From the NCBI GenBank assembly GCA_009741485.1, contig CM019214.1:51672863-51736862 (forward strand): a stretch of 64,000 nt of DNA, in the 5' to 3' direction. Shown one piece after another: positions 13,931-26,689 of this stretch. Under the pieces are notes generated by a model. It worked only from the letters and a program-made list of their open reading frames with translations, did not search any database and had not been told where the DNA came from. The translations under genes and the position numbers were made by a program. This stretch comes from Malurus cyaneus samueli. Taxonomy: Eukaryota > Chordata > Aves > Passeriformes > Maluridae. The first letter of the stretch is position 1. Every line of letters begins with the position of its first letter.

Positions 13931-16900
13931 TCTGTAAAGAAATTCCTCAGTGCCTGCAGAGAAGTGCTGTGCCACTGGTTTCACAGTCCTGATCTTTTCC
14001 TACATGGGGCTAGAGGAACATATTGTCCTGCAATTGGGTGAAAACTGTTTAGTACCTCCTAAATTTCCAAAATCCTTACACTTATGCCTTCCTTTCCACT
14101 AATAATGGTGGTTTTTTGGATGACATAGGCATGGTGGAAAAGGCAGCACAGGCAGTTCAGATGGGGAGCCTTACCACTACAGGGTGCATGGGGAGATGTA
14201 TTATCCTTAGTTAGGTGTGAGTGATATTCTGCACAGAGCAGAGGATCACTTGGGAAGACAATGATGTCTTTTTGCTCCTCTTATAGAATCACACACTTTC
14301 CTAAGGTTTTTCCTTTGTGGGAGATTCACATGGCTACTGCAGCAAGGTGTGAGATGTTTCTCAAGCTCAAGCATGAGCTGTTTCCAAAGCTCTTTCTACC
14401 AGCACACATTTTGTTTGAAGTGGGGGATGAAAGGGTCCACAGTCTTTGGCCTCTTTCTCCATTCTCACACCAGCAAAAGCATCCAGCATTTTCAGGCCCA
14501 GGGGAAGCAGCAGAGATATTAAGGCAAAGCCACCTCAGGTCTCAGCATGTTTCTAGCACAGCAAAGTATCAGAGGAGGATTTTGTGTTGAATTTCAATCA
14601 CAGGGACTGCAACTCTCACGCAAGGCACCATTACACAGTGTGAGCAACAGGAAGATCGTACATGGGGATGATTTTGCTCAGCTCATATTTTAAAAATGAG
14701 CCTGTATGTAATAGCTTTCAACTTACTGTTGGAGGAAATGCAGAGTCCTTGGCTGGATGGGCAGGAGAAGCTAAAACCACAAACTTGAGGCGCTGTGCCA
14801 GAGAGGGTGTCCTTTCTCAGCACAGGTCCATTATCACTGCTGCCTGCTCCGAGAGCCCTTGTTTCACTCCAAGCAGCAAAACGTGAAGTGCTTTAAGGAC
14901 TTCTTCACTCTGTTCTGTGCTGCAGGAACAGCCTGTGTCTTTTCACCCTTTAGCAGAGTTTGTAGGTGACAGTATTGGTGCTTTGGCTGAGAGTCCTTTT
15001 GAGAAACACGTGCTAGAATAGCAACCCTCTTGTACTCAGGAAAGCTCGCCTTGTCCTCACCAGGTTCTCAACATTTTATGCCTCAGAAGTCTTCAACTCT
15101 GAAACAGGACCTGTTGTAATGACAGTATCTAACAAATCCTCTGCAAAATCTCATAAAAACAATTGGTGTTATGAAAAGTTTACTGCTCAGTTTAATATCA
15201 AACCAACAGATGTGTGAGATAGCTACACATAAGAATGATGAGAAAACTAGAGCTCCCACAGCAACAAACAGGCATTTCTCTGCAGGCAGCCCTGAAAGAA
15301 ACTCCAGAAGCTTGAGACTGTTTAAGTGGAAATGCTAATGGAATTTTTTCAATGCCTTTCAATGGGATGTGCAAGGAAAGTACAGAAATACATATGTGAT
15401 ATTTAGGTCAGTGGGCAGTATAGGTTGAGTGTTCAGTGGTGCTGCCTGTGAGATTGTGGTAATGGCCAATAAAACCCCACCACATTAAAAATTACAATTT
15501 TCATATGAACATATCCTTTAAAAGTTTTAGTAAAGAAATCAAGAAAAATAAATATATCTCCATCACTTAAAAATGGCGCAAGGCACTTTCTGTAAGAACT
15601 AACGTCTGCTAAACACTACATTTAATTTTGCATGGTTATGTGATTTTTTAAGAGAAAAAGAAATGTGTCTCTGATGCAAAGAAAACCATTTCAGTAATTG
15701 CAAATATTGAGTTGTACTTTCAATACAGATACTACCAGATGTCAAACTGCTTGGGGTATATAGTGGGGGTTTACTGCAGTTAAAGTTAATATGTAGTGTT
15801 TAATTTCCTTAATAAAAGTTTGTGTAATTGATGGGGCTGTGCAGTGACTGATGTGATCATGCAAACAAATTTTATCATTATTTAAAACGGTCTGTGGAAA
15901 AGTGATTGATCTATACAGAGAAGCAAGTAGAGTTGTCTGTGAGCAACCAGCTTTTCACAGTTGTTCTCATCTGACAAAGTACGGAAAATCAGAATCTTTG
16001 TATATCTTCTTGAAGGCAATGCAGCAAAAGGAAGCCTGTTACGCCACCATCTAATCCCACCCTGTCTGTAGGGTCTATAGATCATAAACTAATGGTTTTG
16101 TTAAAACTGAAACTGTGCATCCCCAAAGTAATTTTGGCCTCTTTGAAATGAGGGAATTGTTCAGAAGTGTGTTTCTTCCCCAAACTTTGGAAACATTTTA
16201 AGATTTTTGTGTTACAAATGCAATCATGAAAAGAAATCATTAATGAAATGTTAAAAAGAACACACCTTCTTTCAGCCTGAGAAAGAACACCCTGCTTTTC
16301 AAATCATCTAGCATTTTTCGTTGAGAGAACAACATAATTGTGATTATTCCCCAGAGTTTCTAACCTCACTGCTGTCAATATTTAACATCTTCGTGCCCAC
16401 TCTCCCATCACTTGTACTGCTCACCTGTATCACATCCATTAATGGACTAACCATTGGCTTTACAGCCTTACTCCGCAAGGACAAAATCAGTTTATCTTTG
16501 TGCATAGCAAAGGATCCCCAAACCAAAGCAACCCTGAGAGGAAGAGTCAAGCTTGACCTTATGACTTTCTGAATACCGATGGCCCCCCACTCAGGAGAGA
16601 TGTCCTAACCAGCTAACACTGAGCAAACTTTCAAATGGAGTTGTGTTTAGCAAAATACCTGAATTCAAACCTACTGCCCCATTCCGTAGTAAGCTTGGCT
16701 TACTTTTTAAGAAGTCCGCATGGAAAATATTATTATTTTTTCTTAAAAAGAATTTTAGGAATTAATCCACTGCTTATACTTGCAAAGGAAAGTTTAAAAA
16801 ACTAAGGATGAAAGCTAAAAAGACGCAAAGGAAACAAAAAGACCTATTTTTTTGTTGGGTTGAAGTTTGGTTTTTTTGTAAAAGAATTCTGACAATCTGT

Positions 16901-18589
16901 AGGCCTGTGTTACTATTTTATCTGCTTACTTGAAAAACTTGGACTACCAGTGCAATTTCATTGATCATTTCACATGCTACTTCTTAATTACACTAAATGA
17001 AAGACAAAGTAATTTGCTTTGCCTCTCTTGAAATACTGAAGAGGACTTTTGTGTGGCTTCATTCAGAAGATGTACTTATCATCCTTATGTTTTTTCTGAA
17101 AGCTAAAGTTCAAATTCTTGCTAACATATTTCTAGTCCAGGCCCTAATTTCTGGGGAAGTTAAAAAAAATCAGTGTTACAGGAAATCTCTTGCAATTTTT
17201 AATGCATTTTTACCTGTACAAGTAAATTGATTTTAGGTATGAGTAAGGTTAAGAGATCGCCTTCTGTATATGACAATAATTTCAGAATGTTAAAAAATTT
17301 CTATCCTCAATTTATATCATTCAGGGCTGGAAACAAAAGAGAGAGAGAGAAAGACAAGGCAACTGTGATTTTAAAAGTAAAAAGCTGCCAAAATGCTTTG
17401 TAACAATGTTATAAAATATCACAAATAACTGCTTAGCAAGCAGATCGGGTCCACTATGATTTTTGCTTCAAAGTGATCCCCCACAGACTTCTTATCTATT
17501 TATCTTTAAATTCTTAAAGAAATTCTTCACACTTTTACATCCTTTCCACTGAGGTCTGTGTCACCAGTGGTCATAATTTTACCCTAGCATGCGAGGTCCC
17601 ACTGCAATAACCAAGGCACAATTATTTTGGAGCATGTTATTACTATATCCTAGAAATATTTTGTTGATCAAGCATCTTTCAGAATACTATTTTGCAGGGG
17701 AAAAGAATCACAACAACTTAGGCTATTTTTTTAAAGAAAATATTACCAATGACAGCGTGGCTTTCGAAGGCAACTTTTGAATTCCGCAGAAATTAAATCA
17801 ACATATAAAATATATGCAAGTCTTAAACTGCATTGTTTTAGGGAATCCTTACATTGCAGCCACTGTTAGTCCTGGCTCAGTAGAATTGATTTCAAACTAA
17901 ATGTTCAGTTTGCTTTTATTGGTATTGCTGACAATAGGTATTTGATTTCAGTTGTCTTTTCCCTTGTTTTGGTTCATGAATACCTGTCACAAGTAACTCC
18001 CCAGGCCCTTTGTTTATTCTCCTGATTAAATGTACCATTACTCTAGATTTTAAAAGATCACTTTCCAAGCAGAGGTCAGCAGCAAGACAGAGAATTTTCT
18101 TCTAGCATCTTTCTCCCTCTTTTAAAAATCAGAGCTGGATGTCTTCATAAGGGATGTGTTATCCCCCACAGGAGTCATGTAGTCTTTATAGAGTTTAATG
18201 AGTGAAGCACTTAAGCCTGTATTAATCCAAATCCCATTATATGATTATAATAATCTTTTTCAGTTTTAAAGGTGTGCAGTTTAATTTTCAGGAACAAAGA
18301 AAGGTCTTTCAGTCTTTACTCTCAGGCTGATTTTGCCTCAGTTTCACTGAAAGAACTCTGGCAGTGCACTCTGCACCAGAAGGCGGATCCAGACCACAAC
18401 TTTCCCTCTTAGCTGTCTGTCCATCACTCACTAATAAATGCAAGTGACCCCAGAAAGACATTGCCAAACATTAACACGTGGCTATTTCCTCTGTTTAATA
18501 TAAAATCACTTCTTAAAAAGTCTGAATTTCTACATGTGGTTTGAACCTCAGTAGACAGCTGTGAAGAGTTCAGTAGATGAAAGAGCATT
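13931..18589. other. Unique intergenic sequence
   Basis: A moderately GC-rich section at 14100-15080 contains frames of 109 and 74 codons that are unrecognised; a short GA tract lies at 17338-17354. Nothing else is seen. Confidence 0.65.
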
Positions 18590-18870
18590 TACTTGGGTGG
18601 TTATTTAACTTTGCAGGCTCATTAATCAAGCAGGACAAACCTCATTCAACAAACAGGTGTTTAATTGAATAGGTTTTTTCATCCATCCAATTTATGTTAA
18701 AATACCCTGTGCTAATTAGTTCACAGTAACTCCCAAGCTGATTCACAATCAATTCATGCTCTTCACAAACATTGCTGCTGTTTTTAGGTGAGAAGTACAC
18801 AACAAATAAAGGAATTATACTATTTTGAAATGACCTAAGAATTGCCAGGGTGCTGTAAATGTTGAGACAA
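18590..18870. promoter_or_regulatory. Candidate conserved non-coding element
   Basis: Unique AT-rich block with several homeodomain core sites (CTCATTAATCAAG, GTGCTAATTAGTTC, TTTAATTGAATAG) and a GATTCACAATCAATTCATGC stretch. No repeat similarity; the 80-codon minus-strand frame is unrecognised. Confidence 0.25.
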
Positions 18871-19940
18871 AATACTAAGCACATAGTGGGAAGGTTGGTA
18901 GGACCTCCACTGTGAAAATATTCCTGGTGATGGCATATCTCTCATATCTTATACTTTTAGAGGAAAAATCAATCAATCAACTATTGAAAGAAAGGTCAGC
19001 TGCCACTGTGTTCTGGTTTTGAGTTGAGGGTTGGATGGGTGGCAGCTCACTGGCTATGGTTTCCTGCTGAACACAACAAAACTCCCAATACTTTCTTTCA
19101 AAATGGTTTCGAATACAAGCTTATGGGAAGAATATAGTTTTGGACCTTGACTCTTTTCGGCTTTTAAGTTTCTAGCCTGTGATTTAAACACGGTAGAAAA
19201 ATCTGTTGATGTAGAGTGAATCAATTTCCTGTGTGTGGGAATGACACTGGAATCCCCGATACATTGCAACTACCTTTAGAGCTGAATTGTACAACAAATA
19301 CCTACTACAGAACATTGTGCAAAAATAAGGAATTTGAAAGCCTGGTGGGATGGATAGGGAGGACCTGGAACACCGGAATGAGTGGGTTTTAACTTTTAAC
19401 TTGATTTAAATTTAATAACTAGGTTTTAAATATGGCATTTTGAGATCTCAGCTGCCTTTGACAGAATGTTAGGTGAGCAGAGAAGAGAAACCAGGAGGAT
19501 GAGTTCTCAACGTCAGCTTTAGCTTAAGCTGTTTGCGACACAGACCTTCAAGAATGAACATACACGACGAGGATTTCCGAACAGTAAAATGGACAATAAA
19601 ACAGAGAGACATTGTTTTAAGATACCAAAGTCCTCAGCTTAACACAGGCTTTTGGAGCTGCTTTTTCAGCTCTGTAAATAAGAAATTATCTATGCCAGGA
19701 GACAAGGAGACAACTCTTCTTTTCAAAGGAGCAGATGGCAGAAGCATTGGAGGCATCCTACTTCTTTCTTCTTCAGTGCAAATAAATATATTTTAAAATG
19801 CTGAACCTGATATGAAGTTTATTTCAATAATTAATGTAAGTGGTATGCACTTGGAGTCTAGGAATTCCCATCACTTCTGGGCAGTGTCCACAGAGAGATC
19901 TTAGAACAGAAGAATCCTGTGCCCTTCAAACTGTCACAGA

Positions 19941-19957
19941 TTTTTTTTTTTTTTTTT
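19941..19957. repeat. Poly(T) run, 17 bp
   Basis: Unbroken homopolymer with no associated element recognised. Confidence 0.95.
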
Positions 19958-22529
19958 GTACAGAATGCATTCATTTGTTCTATCAGCATATTTGTGGAGA
20001 TGTTAGAAAAATATATAATACAAAAACTAAAAAGAGTATAAAAGCAACCTTTTCTATTTTGAAATCTGAGAATCCCCTCAAGTCTTGGCTGTTGCTTTCC
20101 CCCGCCTCAAACCCAGCTGCTCTTTGATCTGTCTTTTCCTAAGTAGATAAATATATTTTAAATTATTGCTAACCCCAGGGGACACGAACTGGTGTTAGCT
20201 AGCAAGGAGATGCTTTTAAGAAATGTCACTAATGTAGGTGGCGAAAATGGCAAGGAACTCTTCAGGACTGCAACATCTCAGCTAGTTCTGAGAAACTTAG
20301 GCTGAAATAAATGAGTGCAACATTCAGTGTCTTCTTTGGGATATTCAGCCACTAAACATCTCTGAAATTTCCTGGCTGTGCTGTCTTCTCATTAGGAATT
20401 GAAGAACAGGACCTTCTAAGGGGAGCGGGTTACTCTCGTATGGAACTTCTGTTTAAAATACGCAAAGCTTACCAAAAGCTGAGGTCTGTGGAAATGTACA
20501 GACTTGGAGCTTCATTTTCTACTGCCTATTGTTATCTGAAAAGTAAGCTGTGATCATTCTAATTTGTTGGCTACTCATGTCAATTAGGCTAGTTATGCCT
20601 AATTAGTGCTAAAGATTTGAAAGATGTCGAACAAGTCCTTGGGCTGGAGACAGAGGGACATCTTCAGTGGCCTATGCAGAAACATATGGACACTTTACAA
20701 ACATTAAGAGAAGATTTCTGGTCTCTGTAATGATTAAGACCTCCTGAATGGGAAGTCTAGGTAGCTCATAAGGTTAAGAGAGGGAGCTAAGGTTTCTGAA
20801 AAGCAGTCAAGGGACAGCAAGGCAGAACTCTACTCCTTTGCATCAACCACAGAGGGATGTAAAGCACCTCTGTAGAGGGACTCAGCATCAGGAGACTGAG
20901 TCCAGAACAGCCTGGAGGTAACTTTGAGGAATGAGCAGATACAAGGAGGAGCTTGATGCATCTCACAGAGGCATTCTCATCTGCTGGGATGCAGAAAGTT
21001 GAGAGAAGATGCCTCTCAGGGTGGAAAAAGAGGTTCTTCCTCCACATAATAGTTATTATCAGAAAATAGGCTTGTGTCTCCTGCTTCGGTTTCTGTTCTG
21101 GAAGGAGTGGCCAACTCAGTGCCCTCTGAAGAAGTCACTTGCTTATTAAGCTATTATCTCTCTGTTTTTGGTCTTCTCATCTACCTTTGTAAATCCTATA
21201 TGCCTTTCTGCACATCAGAATCAGGAGGAACAATGAAGATACATCCATCTAAGGTGACATTATTCTTGTCCTGCAGTTGTGTGCCACTTGGTGTGTCGCC
21301 ATGTTCCTGGTATGCAGAGAAAAGATCTGAAAAAAACCCCTGGATAGGAATAAAATGTGAACCATACTGCTGATGATGCTTTCTGAGATCAACACAGTAC
21401 TATTTCACTGATTTACACAGGATCTGCTTGCAAACTCTCCTGTGAGATGAAGTTCCTCTCTCCCCAACTGCAGGCATACTGAGCATGCATGATATACTTT
21501 TTAAAAAATATATAAAAATTCTTATAAACATATTAAATATAAGGTTAACAATACTGTTCATTTTTCTTCCAGTTCTGTGCTCAGTATGAGTAACAGAGGC
21601 AACAATTTTAACCTGCTCTAGTTTCCCTGTGGGAAGAGACCACATAGATCGAGTCTGGCAATGTGTAGGACTAAACATCTGATATACAAAATGTTTTATG
21701 ATATAGACAGATGTGCCACAATTCTGGAGAACTGCTGTAGCTTTTTTGCTAAAAGCAAATGATTTATCTCTCTTGCAAAGTTAATTTTGGCTATCTGAAG
21801 GGCTTTCTAATGCTCTATCGAGTACTTCACCAGTTTTCTTGAAAACATATGTGGCTGTGGTGATTCATCTTGCACAGAATAATTAATTGGCATTTTCAAG
21901 TGATGATCAATCTAGAATGATGTGATTGGGATTATTTGCTTAAAATAGTATTTCACTTATTGACAGTATGTGGTTTCTGTCATTGTTTTGATTTGTAGTG
22001 GCAGAATGCTCCAAATAAATTTAGCTGAAGCAGCCTGTTGCAGACAACAGGAGAAGGAGCTGCATTCTGTTGAAACCATGGCATGGTTTTCACTGAGTTC
22101 ACACAATGGACTCCTGGACATAATTAAACAACATGTGGAATTCATAAGCTCACAAAGCTCCCTTCACAAAGCCATTGCCCTAAAATGTGTAGTCTTAAAC
22201 ATCTTTAATGAAATCCTCCGAGCAACAAGTAACTCCCTCTCCCTACAAGTGGATTATTGCAGTCTTCACAGCCTTGTGGAAGTTTTAATTGAAGGGCACT
22301 ACTTAAAGGGATGGTGTGGGATGACTCTAAGGTAAGATTGATCAGTACAGGCAGAATTTTATTACAAGTGTCAATTAGATTGAAAAGTGTTATAAAAAAG
22401 ATCATTTGCATAGCTTTAGGGGACAAGGAGACACATTATTCTGAAATCTCCTTTGCTGATTGTTTAGTGATTCTCTAAGGGTAACAGGGAGGAAATATTC
22501 CCTCCTGCAAGTGGAGATAGTAGCCACTT

Positions 22530-22640
22530 TCTGACTGGCTTTGATTTAAAGCTCATTAATGAGATATGTGCAGCTAATTAAGAGCAGGGAGAATTTAGCT
22601 ATATACCACAGTGGAGAAGAGCATTTATCAGAGAGGATTG
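22530..22640. promoter_or_regulatory. Candidate conserved element with homeodomain palindrome
   Basis: CTCATTAATGAG (22552-22563) is a perfect 12-bp palindrome with paired TAAT cores, followed 10 bp later by CAGCTAATTAAGAGC. Dense TAAT-type sites in unique sequence are characteristic of developmental enhancers. Confidence 0.3.
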
Positions 22641-24224
22641 GACTATTGCCCTATGGAAGTTCAGTGCTGTGCTACCGGGAACAATTCAGTTCCAATGCTG
22701 CAGAAAAGGGCAATATAGCAAATAGCTAAAACTGGTTGAAGATATGTTTTCCCCCTAGAAAAATAAGGTTGCACCGAGAATGCATTCTTTTAGTGAAAAC
22801 CCTCACTTTTATTAATTCAACACAGTAAGAACAGGCTCTTTCTTTTCTTTTTCACCCTTTTTTACCTATGGAGGGAAGGGACAAATTAGAAGACAGAAAG
22901 CCTTTGGCTACTGAAGCTACATTCTTTGGACCTTGGGACAGATCTCGCAAGTGTCTACATCATTTTAGTTGGGAGCAGGGGCATCCTACCCAATCAAAGC
23001 TTGCTGCAGTCCCCCACTCTCTATACTTGTGTTTCTGCCACAAAAATGAAAATGGAATGACAGAAATGAGTGTCCACAATTTAGATTTCTTTTCAGGCTG
23101 AAACATGTCTGCAAGATGTATTCCAGACATGTCTGTTCCTGCTGCTAGTGAGCATCCAGGTCCTTCAATATATAAACACAGGCATCAGTATATATTTACA
23201 AGCTTGTTGTTTATATACCACTAAGTGAATGGAAATAGATGACCTAAATATAGTGCCATTTTTGGGTATCCTGAGCACCCACCTGGCCTCCAGAGCACCT
23301 GTCCTGTCACCTAGTCTGTGTGGTGTAGATGTCACACATGACAGAGATTGACTGAAGATGCTCAATCCCACCTTGACACCACAGAGTCTGTGGAGCCCAG
23401 AGAGCATTTCAGTTCACCTGAAAGTACACGTGTGACACAGTTTGGCTGCACATGGTGCTGTAGGAGATACCTCAAGGAATAAAAAACCTCTGCACATAGC
23501 TGGTAGCTCTGACACAGGATTTATGGGAGCCTGCTGCAGCTGTACACCAAGATGAAATACCCTAAAGGGCTGAAATGAGCCAAGATGTCTGTGTTTAGCA
23601 GTGGTGTCAGAGCAGCATGCTGTGGAAACAAGGATAATATATTTTGTCATTTGTTCTGTCACTTTCCTCTTCCCTATCATCCAAATTTTTCCTCAGTTTG
23701 GGAAGGGTAGTGAATATGTGTTGCCAGGTGGAAATAGTGAGAAAGTGAAATATTCTGGGGGATGAATTCACAACAAAATATCTAACTGCTGCCTTCGGGC
23801 CCTTCTCTTTCTGTGCCTTTTCCAACAGTTGAGTTCCCATCAAGACCCAAATGCAAGTAAAGAAAAAATAAGTTTCTCAGCATTGTGTGACTTTAGAACT
23901 CTATGCATGGGAGAGCAAGGCACATCACATCCTCCCAGCCTAGAATATGATATCATCTCTTGGTTGTATTTTTGTCCACACATTGGGCAGAGGGTTTCTT
24001 TAGAGGAATGAAATCCCCTTCTTGAGGGAAGTTAAAATGAGAGATCTAAATTAAAATTGTTCCAATACAATGCATATTTATTTCTTTATTCTTGGTATTA
24101 ATCTCTCAGTACATCACTTTGCACTTTGTAAAATTAATTTTAAAACTATTTTCTTTATTAAAATCTTTATTAAAATTTATCTGTTTTTATAAAATATTCC
24201 AACATTGCTTTTAATTGATACATA

Positions 24225-24350
24225 ATGCAACTTTATGTCACCAGCAAATGTCTTCTCAAAGAGGCTATATTTCTTGCCAGACTCAGCCATTAAAATGTTA
24301 AATAAGTTTGGTCTCAGACTTTTGGGAAAGCCTAGAAGGAACCCCTGCGA
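24225..24350 (-). mobile_element. Diverged LINE (CR1-like) reverse transcriptase fragment
   Basis: Translated on the minus strand, about 24345-24235 stays open and reads GFPKSLRPNLFNI followed about 17 residues later by KTFAGDIKL. These line up, with correct spacing, with the CR1 ORF2 motifs VPQGSVLGPVLFNI and SKFADDTKL of the reverse transcriptase palm. The second aspartate-type catalytic pair is degraded (AGD in place of ADD), so it is inactive. No start, no flanking ORF. An ancient LINE relic is the simplest reading; chance similarity is possible because the piece is short. Confidence 0.55.
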
Positions 24351-24785
24351 TTCCAGTAAAATTCCTTATAACAATATCCTTGAGTTTTTGGTACTTTATC
24401 AAAATTTCTTTAGCTATCTGTTAAAACTTACTCTTTCATCATTTTTTCCCCTAATAATGGATATAGTACAAAAAGAAATAGCTACTCAACAATATTTTTG
24501 CCTCTTAAGATGCAAGAATTTGTTTTGCTTTTCTCTCAAGCATGGCAACGTCTTTAATTGACATATTCATGGAAAAATATTGTTCTAATGGCACAGCTTT
24601 TTTAGGTATCTTGTCAGCTCAGAGTGACTTGCTAGTGGTCAAACTAAGTGTGCAGTTCTGAGAAACTTAGTTATGCATATTCCCTTGCTGTGGGCTTTGA
24701 TCATTGAGTAGAATGTAACATGGAGATCGGCGTTGGGTTTTGTGGATGTGGATTTGCATATTTGTTTGCGTGGAAATTAGTTTCA

Positions 24786-24935
24786 GAACCACAGAATCAT
24801 GAAACCATAAAAATGTTGGTTGGAAGACAATCTGGGCCATCTCCCTGCTTGAAATGGGAATATGGTCAGTGCTGGCTTGGGTCAGCTGTGGCTCTGCCTG
24901 GTTTTTCGGTGGATACTGATTCCAATGTATTTGTT
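24786..24935 (-). mobile_element. Old CR1 3' end
   Basis: On the plus strand the reverse complement of a CR1 terminus is seen: CACAGAATCATGAAACCATA, then GTTGGTTGGAAGACAATC, then CCATCTCCCTGCTTGAAATG and a decaying match to about 24935. The terminal octamers followed by a 'GGTTGGAAG' block are diagnostic. Substitutions and small gaps are numerous, so this is an ancient copy. Confidence 0.75.
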
Positions 24936-26184
24936 TGAGTGCTTTAACGTTCAAGGGAAGCAAAAACAAATGGGTCATGAGAAAGGGTGATGTGGAATTC
25001 AGATTTGCATTTGAATGAATATTCGCAGATCTCTTTTATATTATTCCCTTGGGCCATGAAAAGTACAGACACAGATTACTGAGAAGTCTCTAGACTGGCT
25101 GATTGATATGGTTTGTATTTGCCATGTAAATGTATAATGTTTAATACTGTATCTATACAAATATAATGCTGATTGACAAACTTGCCCAGAAACAGTCATC
25201 TCCTAGGAGGAGGAAGTCATTAACATTTTAAAAAGTAAAATCCTAAAGGAAGGCTGTTCAGGCACTGCAAAGGAAGGTGCTACTTTGAATTGTGCAAAGG
25301 TATGAGCAGTCAATATTAAGGATTCTTTTGTTTTTATTGGAACAAAATTCAAGGATTTTTTTTCAGTAGGAGAAACACTTGATATGCAAACTAGAAGAAT
25401 TCAAAAAGAATTGTGGAATAATTAATTTCATGATATATATTGGAACATAAAAACGGAATTGTAAATTGCATATTTAAATTTTAAAAAATGAGAAAATGTA
25501 CATCATGTTAAAGAAGCCCTTAGCATTCAAGCTCCACAGAGGACTTCTAAAGGGGAAGGACACTAGCTCTAAACATAGCCTACTTGTTCACAAGTTTCCA
25601 GAGAGCAATCCTCTAAGTCAAGCAACGTGCTGCTGTTCAGGGGAAAAAATCCAGGCGTATTTTTAGGTGCTTTTTTTTTGTTTGTTTTTTTTTTGTTTTT
25701 TTTGGCCAAGGTAACTTATAGCGCATAGGTAAAATATCATTTGAGACAGTGACTATTTTTGTAGTGCCTGCCTTGAAGAATGGGAAAGCAGTTTCCTTTT
25801 TAATGAGCAGTTGTAAAGGAGGATGTTAGTTCATACGGTATCAGGGACAGAACTGCTGGCGCCATGAGAAAGAAGTGTAATGAGTTTTGTTTTTATCAGC
25901 AAAGTTTGCTGTATCCTTCAGTTTCCTTTTCAGTCCCAGTGTATCCCTCTTGTCAGAAAGGGTTATGGCACTTTTCTGGATATCTTCAACCTACTTTGCC
26001 TCTGTTGATCTTTTGTACCATTCTTTTGGTTTTTTTGATTCCCTTCAATGTTTGTCTTTTCACTGCTTCCTGTCCTGATGGCTAAACTGGGAGCAATTTT
26101 CTCCAAGGGCATCCCAGACACCATAAATTTTAAAATGGTGGGGATTGTAAATATCTTTCCTAGCTTTTGCTTGTCAAAACAGGC
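24936..26184. other. Unique AT-rich sequence between CR1 relics
   Basis: Contains the T-rich tract at 25671-25703 and otherwise nothing recognised. The 73- and 63-codon frames near 25.9 kb are unsupported. Confidence 0.6.
25671..25703. repeat. T-rich low-complexity tract (TTTTG-like)
   Basis: About 33 bp of T interrupted by single G, as in the pattern TTTTTTTTG/TTTG. Confidence 0.9.
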
Positions 26185-26240
26185 CACAAGTCTTATGATG
26201 GAGCAGAAGTCCTATGATGAATCACAAGTCTTGTGACTAT
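26185..26240. repeat. 19-bp tandem repeat, about 2.9 copies
   Basis: Units CACAAGTCTTATGATGGAG, CAGAAGTCCTATGATGAAT and a partial CACAAGTCTTGTGACT follow each other with a 19-bp period. The array ends just upstream of the CR1 copy starting at about 26248. Confidence 0.75.
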
Positions 26241-26247
26241 GTTGCAC

Positions 26248-26482
26248 CAGAGGATATTTAGATTGGATATTAGGAAGGAATTCTTCACAGAAATGGTGGT
26301 CAAACACTGGAACAGGCTGCCCAGAGAAGTGGTGGAGACACAATCCCTGAAAGTGTTTGAGAGGTGTGTGGATGTACTGTGCAGGGACGTGGTTTAGTGG
26401 TGGGCCTGTCAGTCTTAGGTAATGGTTGGATCCTATGATCCTAAAGGTCTTTTCTAAATTTAATAAGTCTATGGCTCTATGA
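26248..26482 (+). mobile_element. CR1 LINE, 5'-truncated 3' end
   Basis: The sequence shows the CR1 3' region in sense orientation: a TTAGATTGGATATTAGGAAG-type block, then CACTGGAACAGGCTGCCCAG, then a region matching 'GTGGTGGAGACACAATCCCTG', and a terminal run like TCTATGGCTCTATGA. CR1 is the main non-LTR retrotransposon of birds and copies are normally severely 5'-truncated. The block between about 26350 and 26450 is shortened and diverged, so this is an old copy. It has no coding capacity. The open frame on the opposite strand here is an antisense shadow of the repeat. Confidence 0.9.
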
Positions 26483-26689
26483 AAATGAAAAGACCAGCCC
26501 AACTGTTTCGATAAGCTGTGCGAAATGCTTTCATCTTCCCCAAAACACTGAGGAAGGATGATCAATAGCACATCAAAAGCTGTGCTTGATTTAATCTGCT
26601 GCATGATGACACAAACCTATAACTCACTTGTCATGTATTGCAGGACTTATAATTAACCTTTAAAATTATAACTTTGGGGGATTCAGAGA

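Larger units (their letters stand above)
18871..24224. other. Unique intergenic sequence with small inverted repeats
   Basis: No transposon is recognised. Small perfect inverted repeats: AATTAGGC/GCCTAATT with a 7-bp spacer (20582-20604), GGACTCAG/CTGAGTCC with a 10-bp loop (20878-20903), and CCTGTTG/CAACAGG with a 4-bp loop (22034-22051). GC-richer sections at 20780-21040 and 23260-23620 hold only short unrecognised frames. Confidence 0.65.

Noticed and set aside
22020..22066. Small hairpin that might be a microRNA precursor
   Set aside because: The perfect stem is only 7 bp with a 4-base loop; far shorter than a microRNA precursor.
21970..22335. 121-codon plus-strand open frame
   Set aside because: Protein-like by eye in places, but no domain, no clear splice context, and an overlapping antisense frame.
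26212..26604. 130-codon minus-strand open frame
   Set aside because: It is the antisense of a CR1 3' end.
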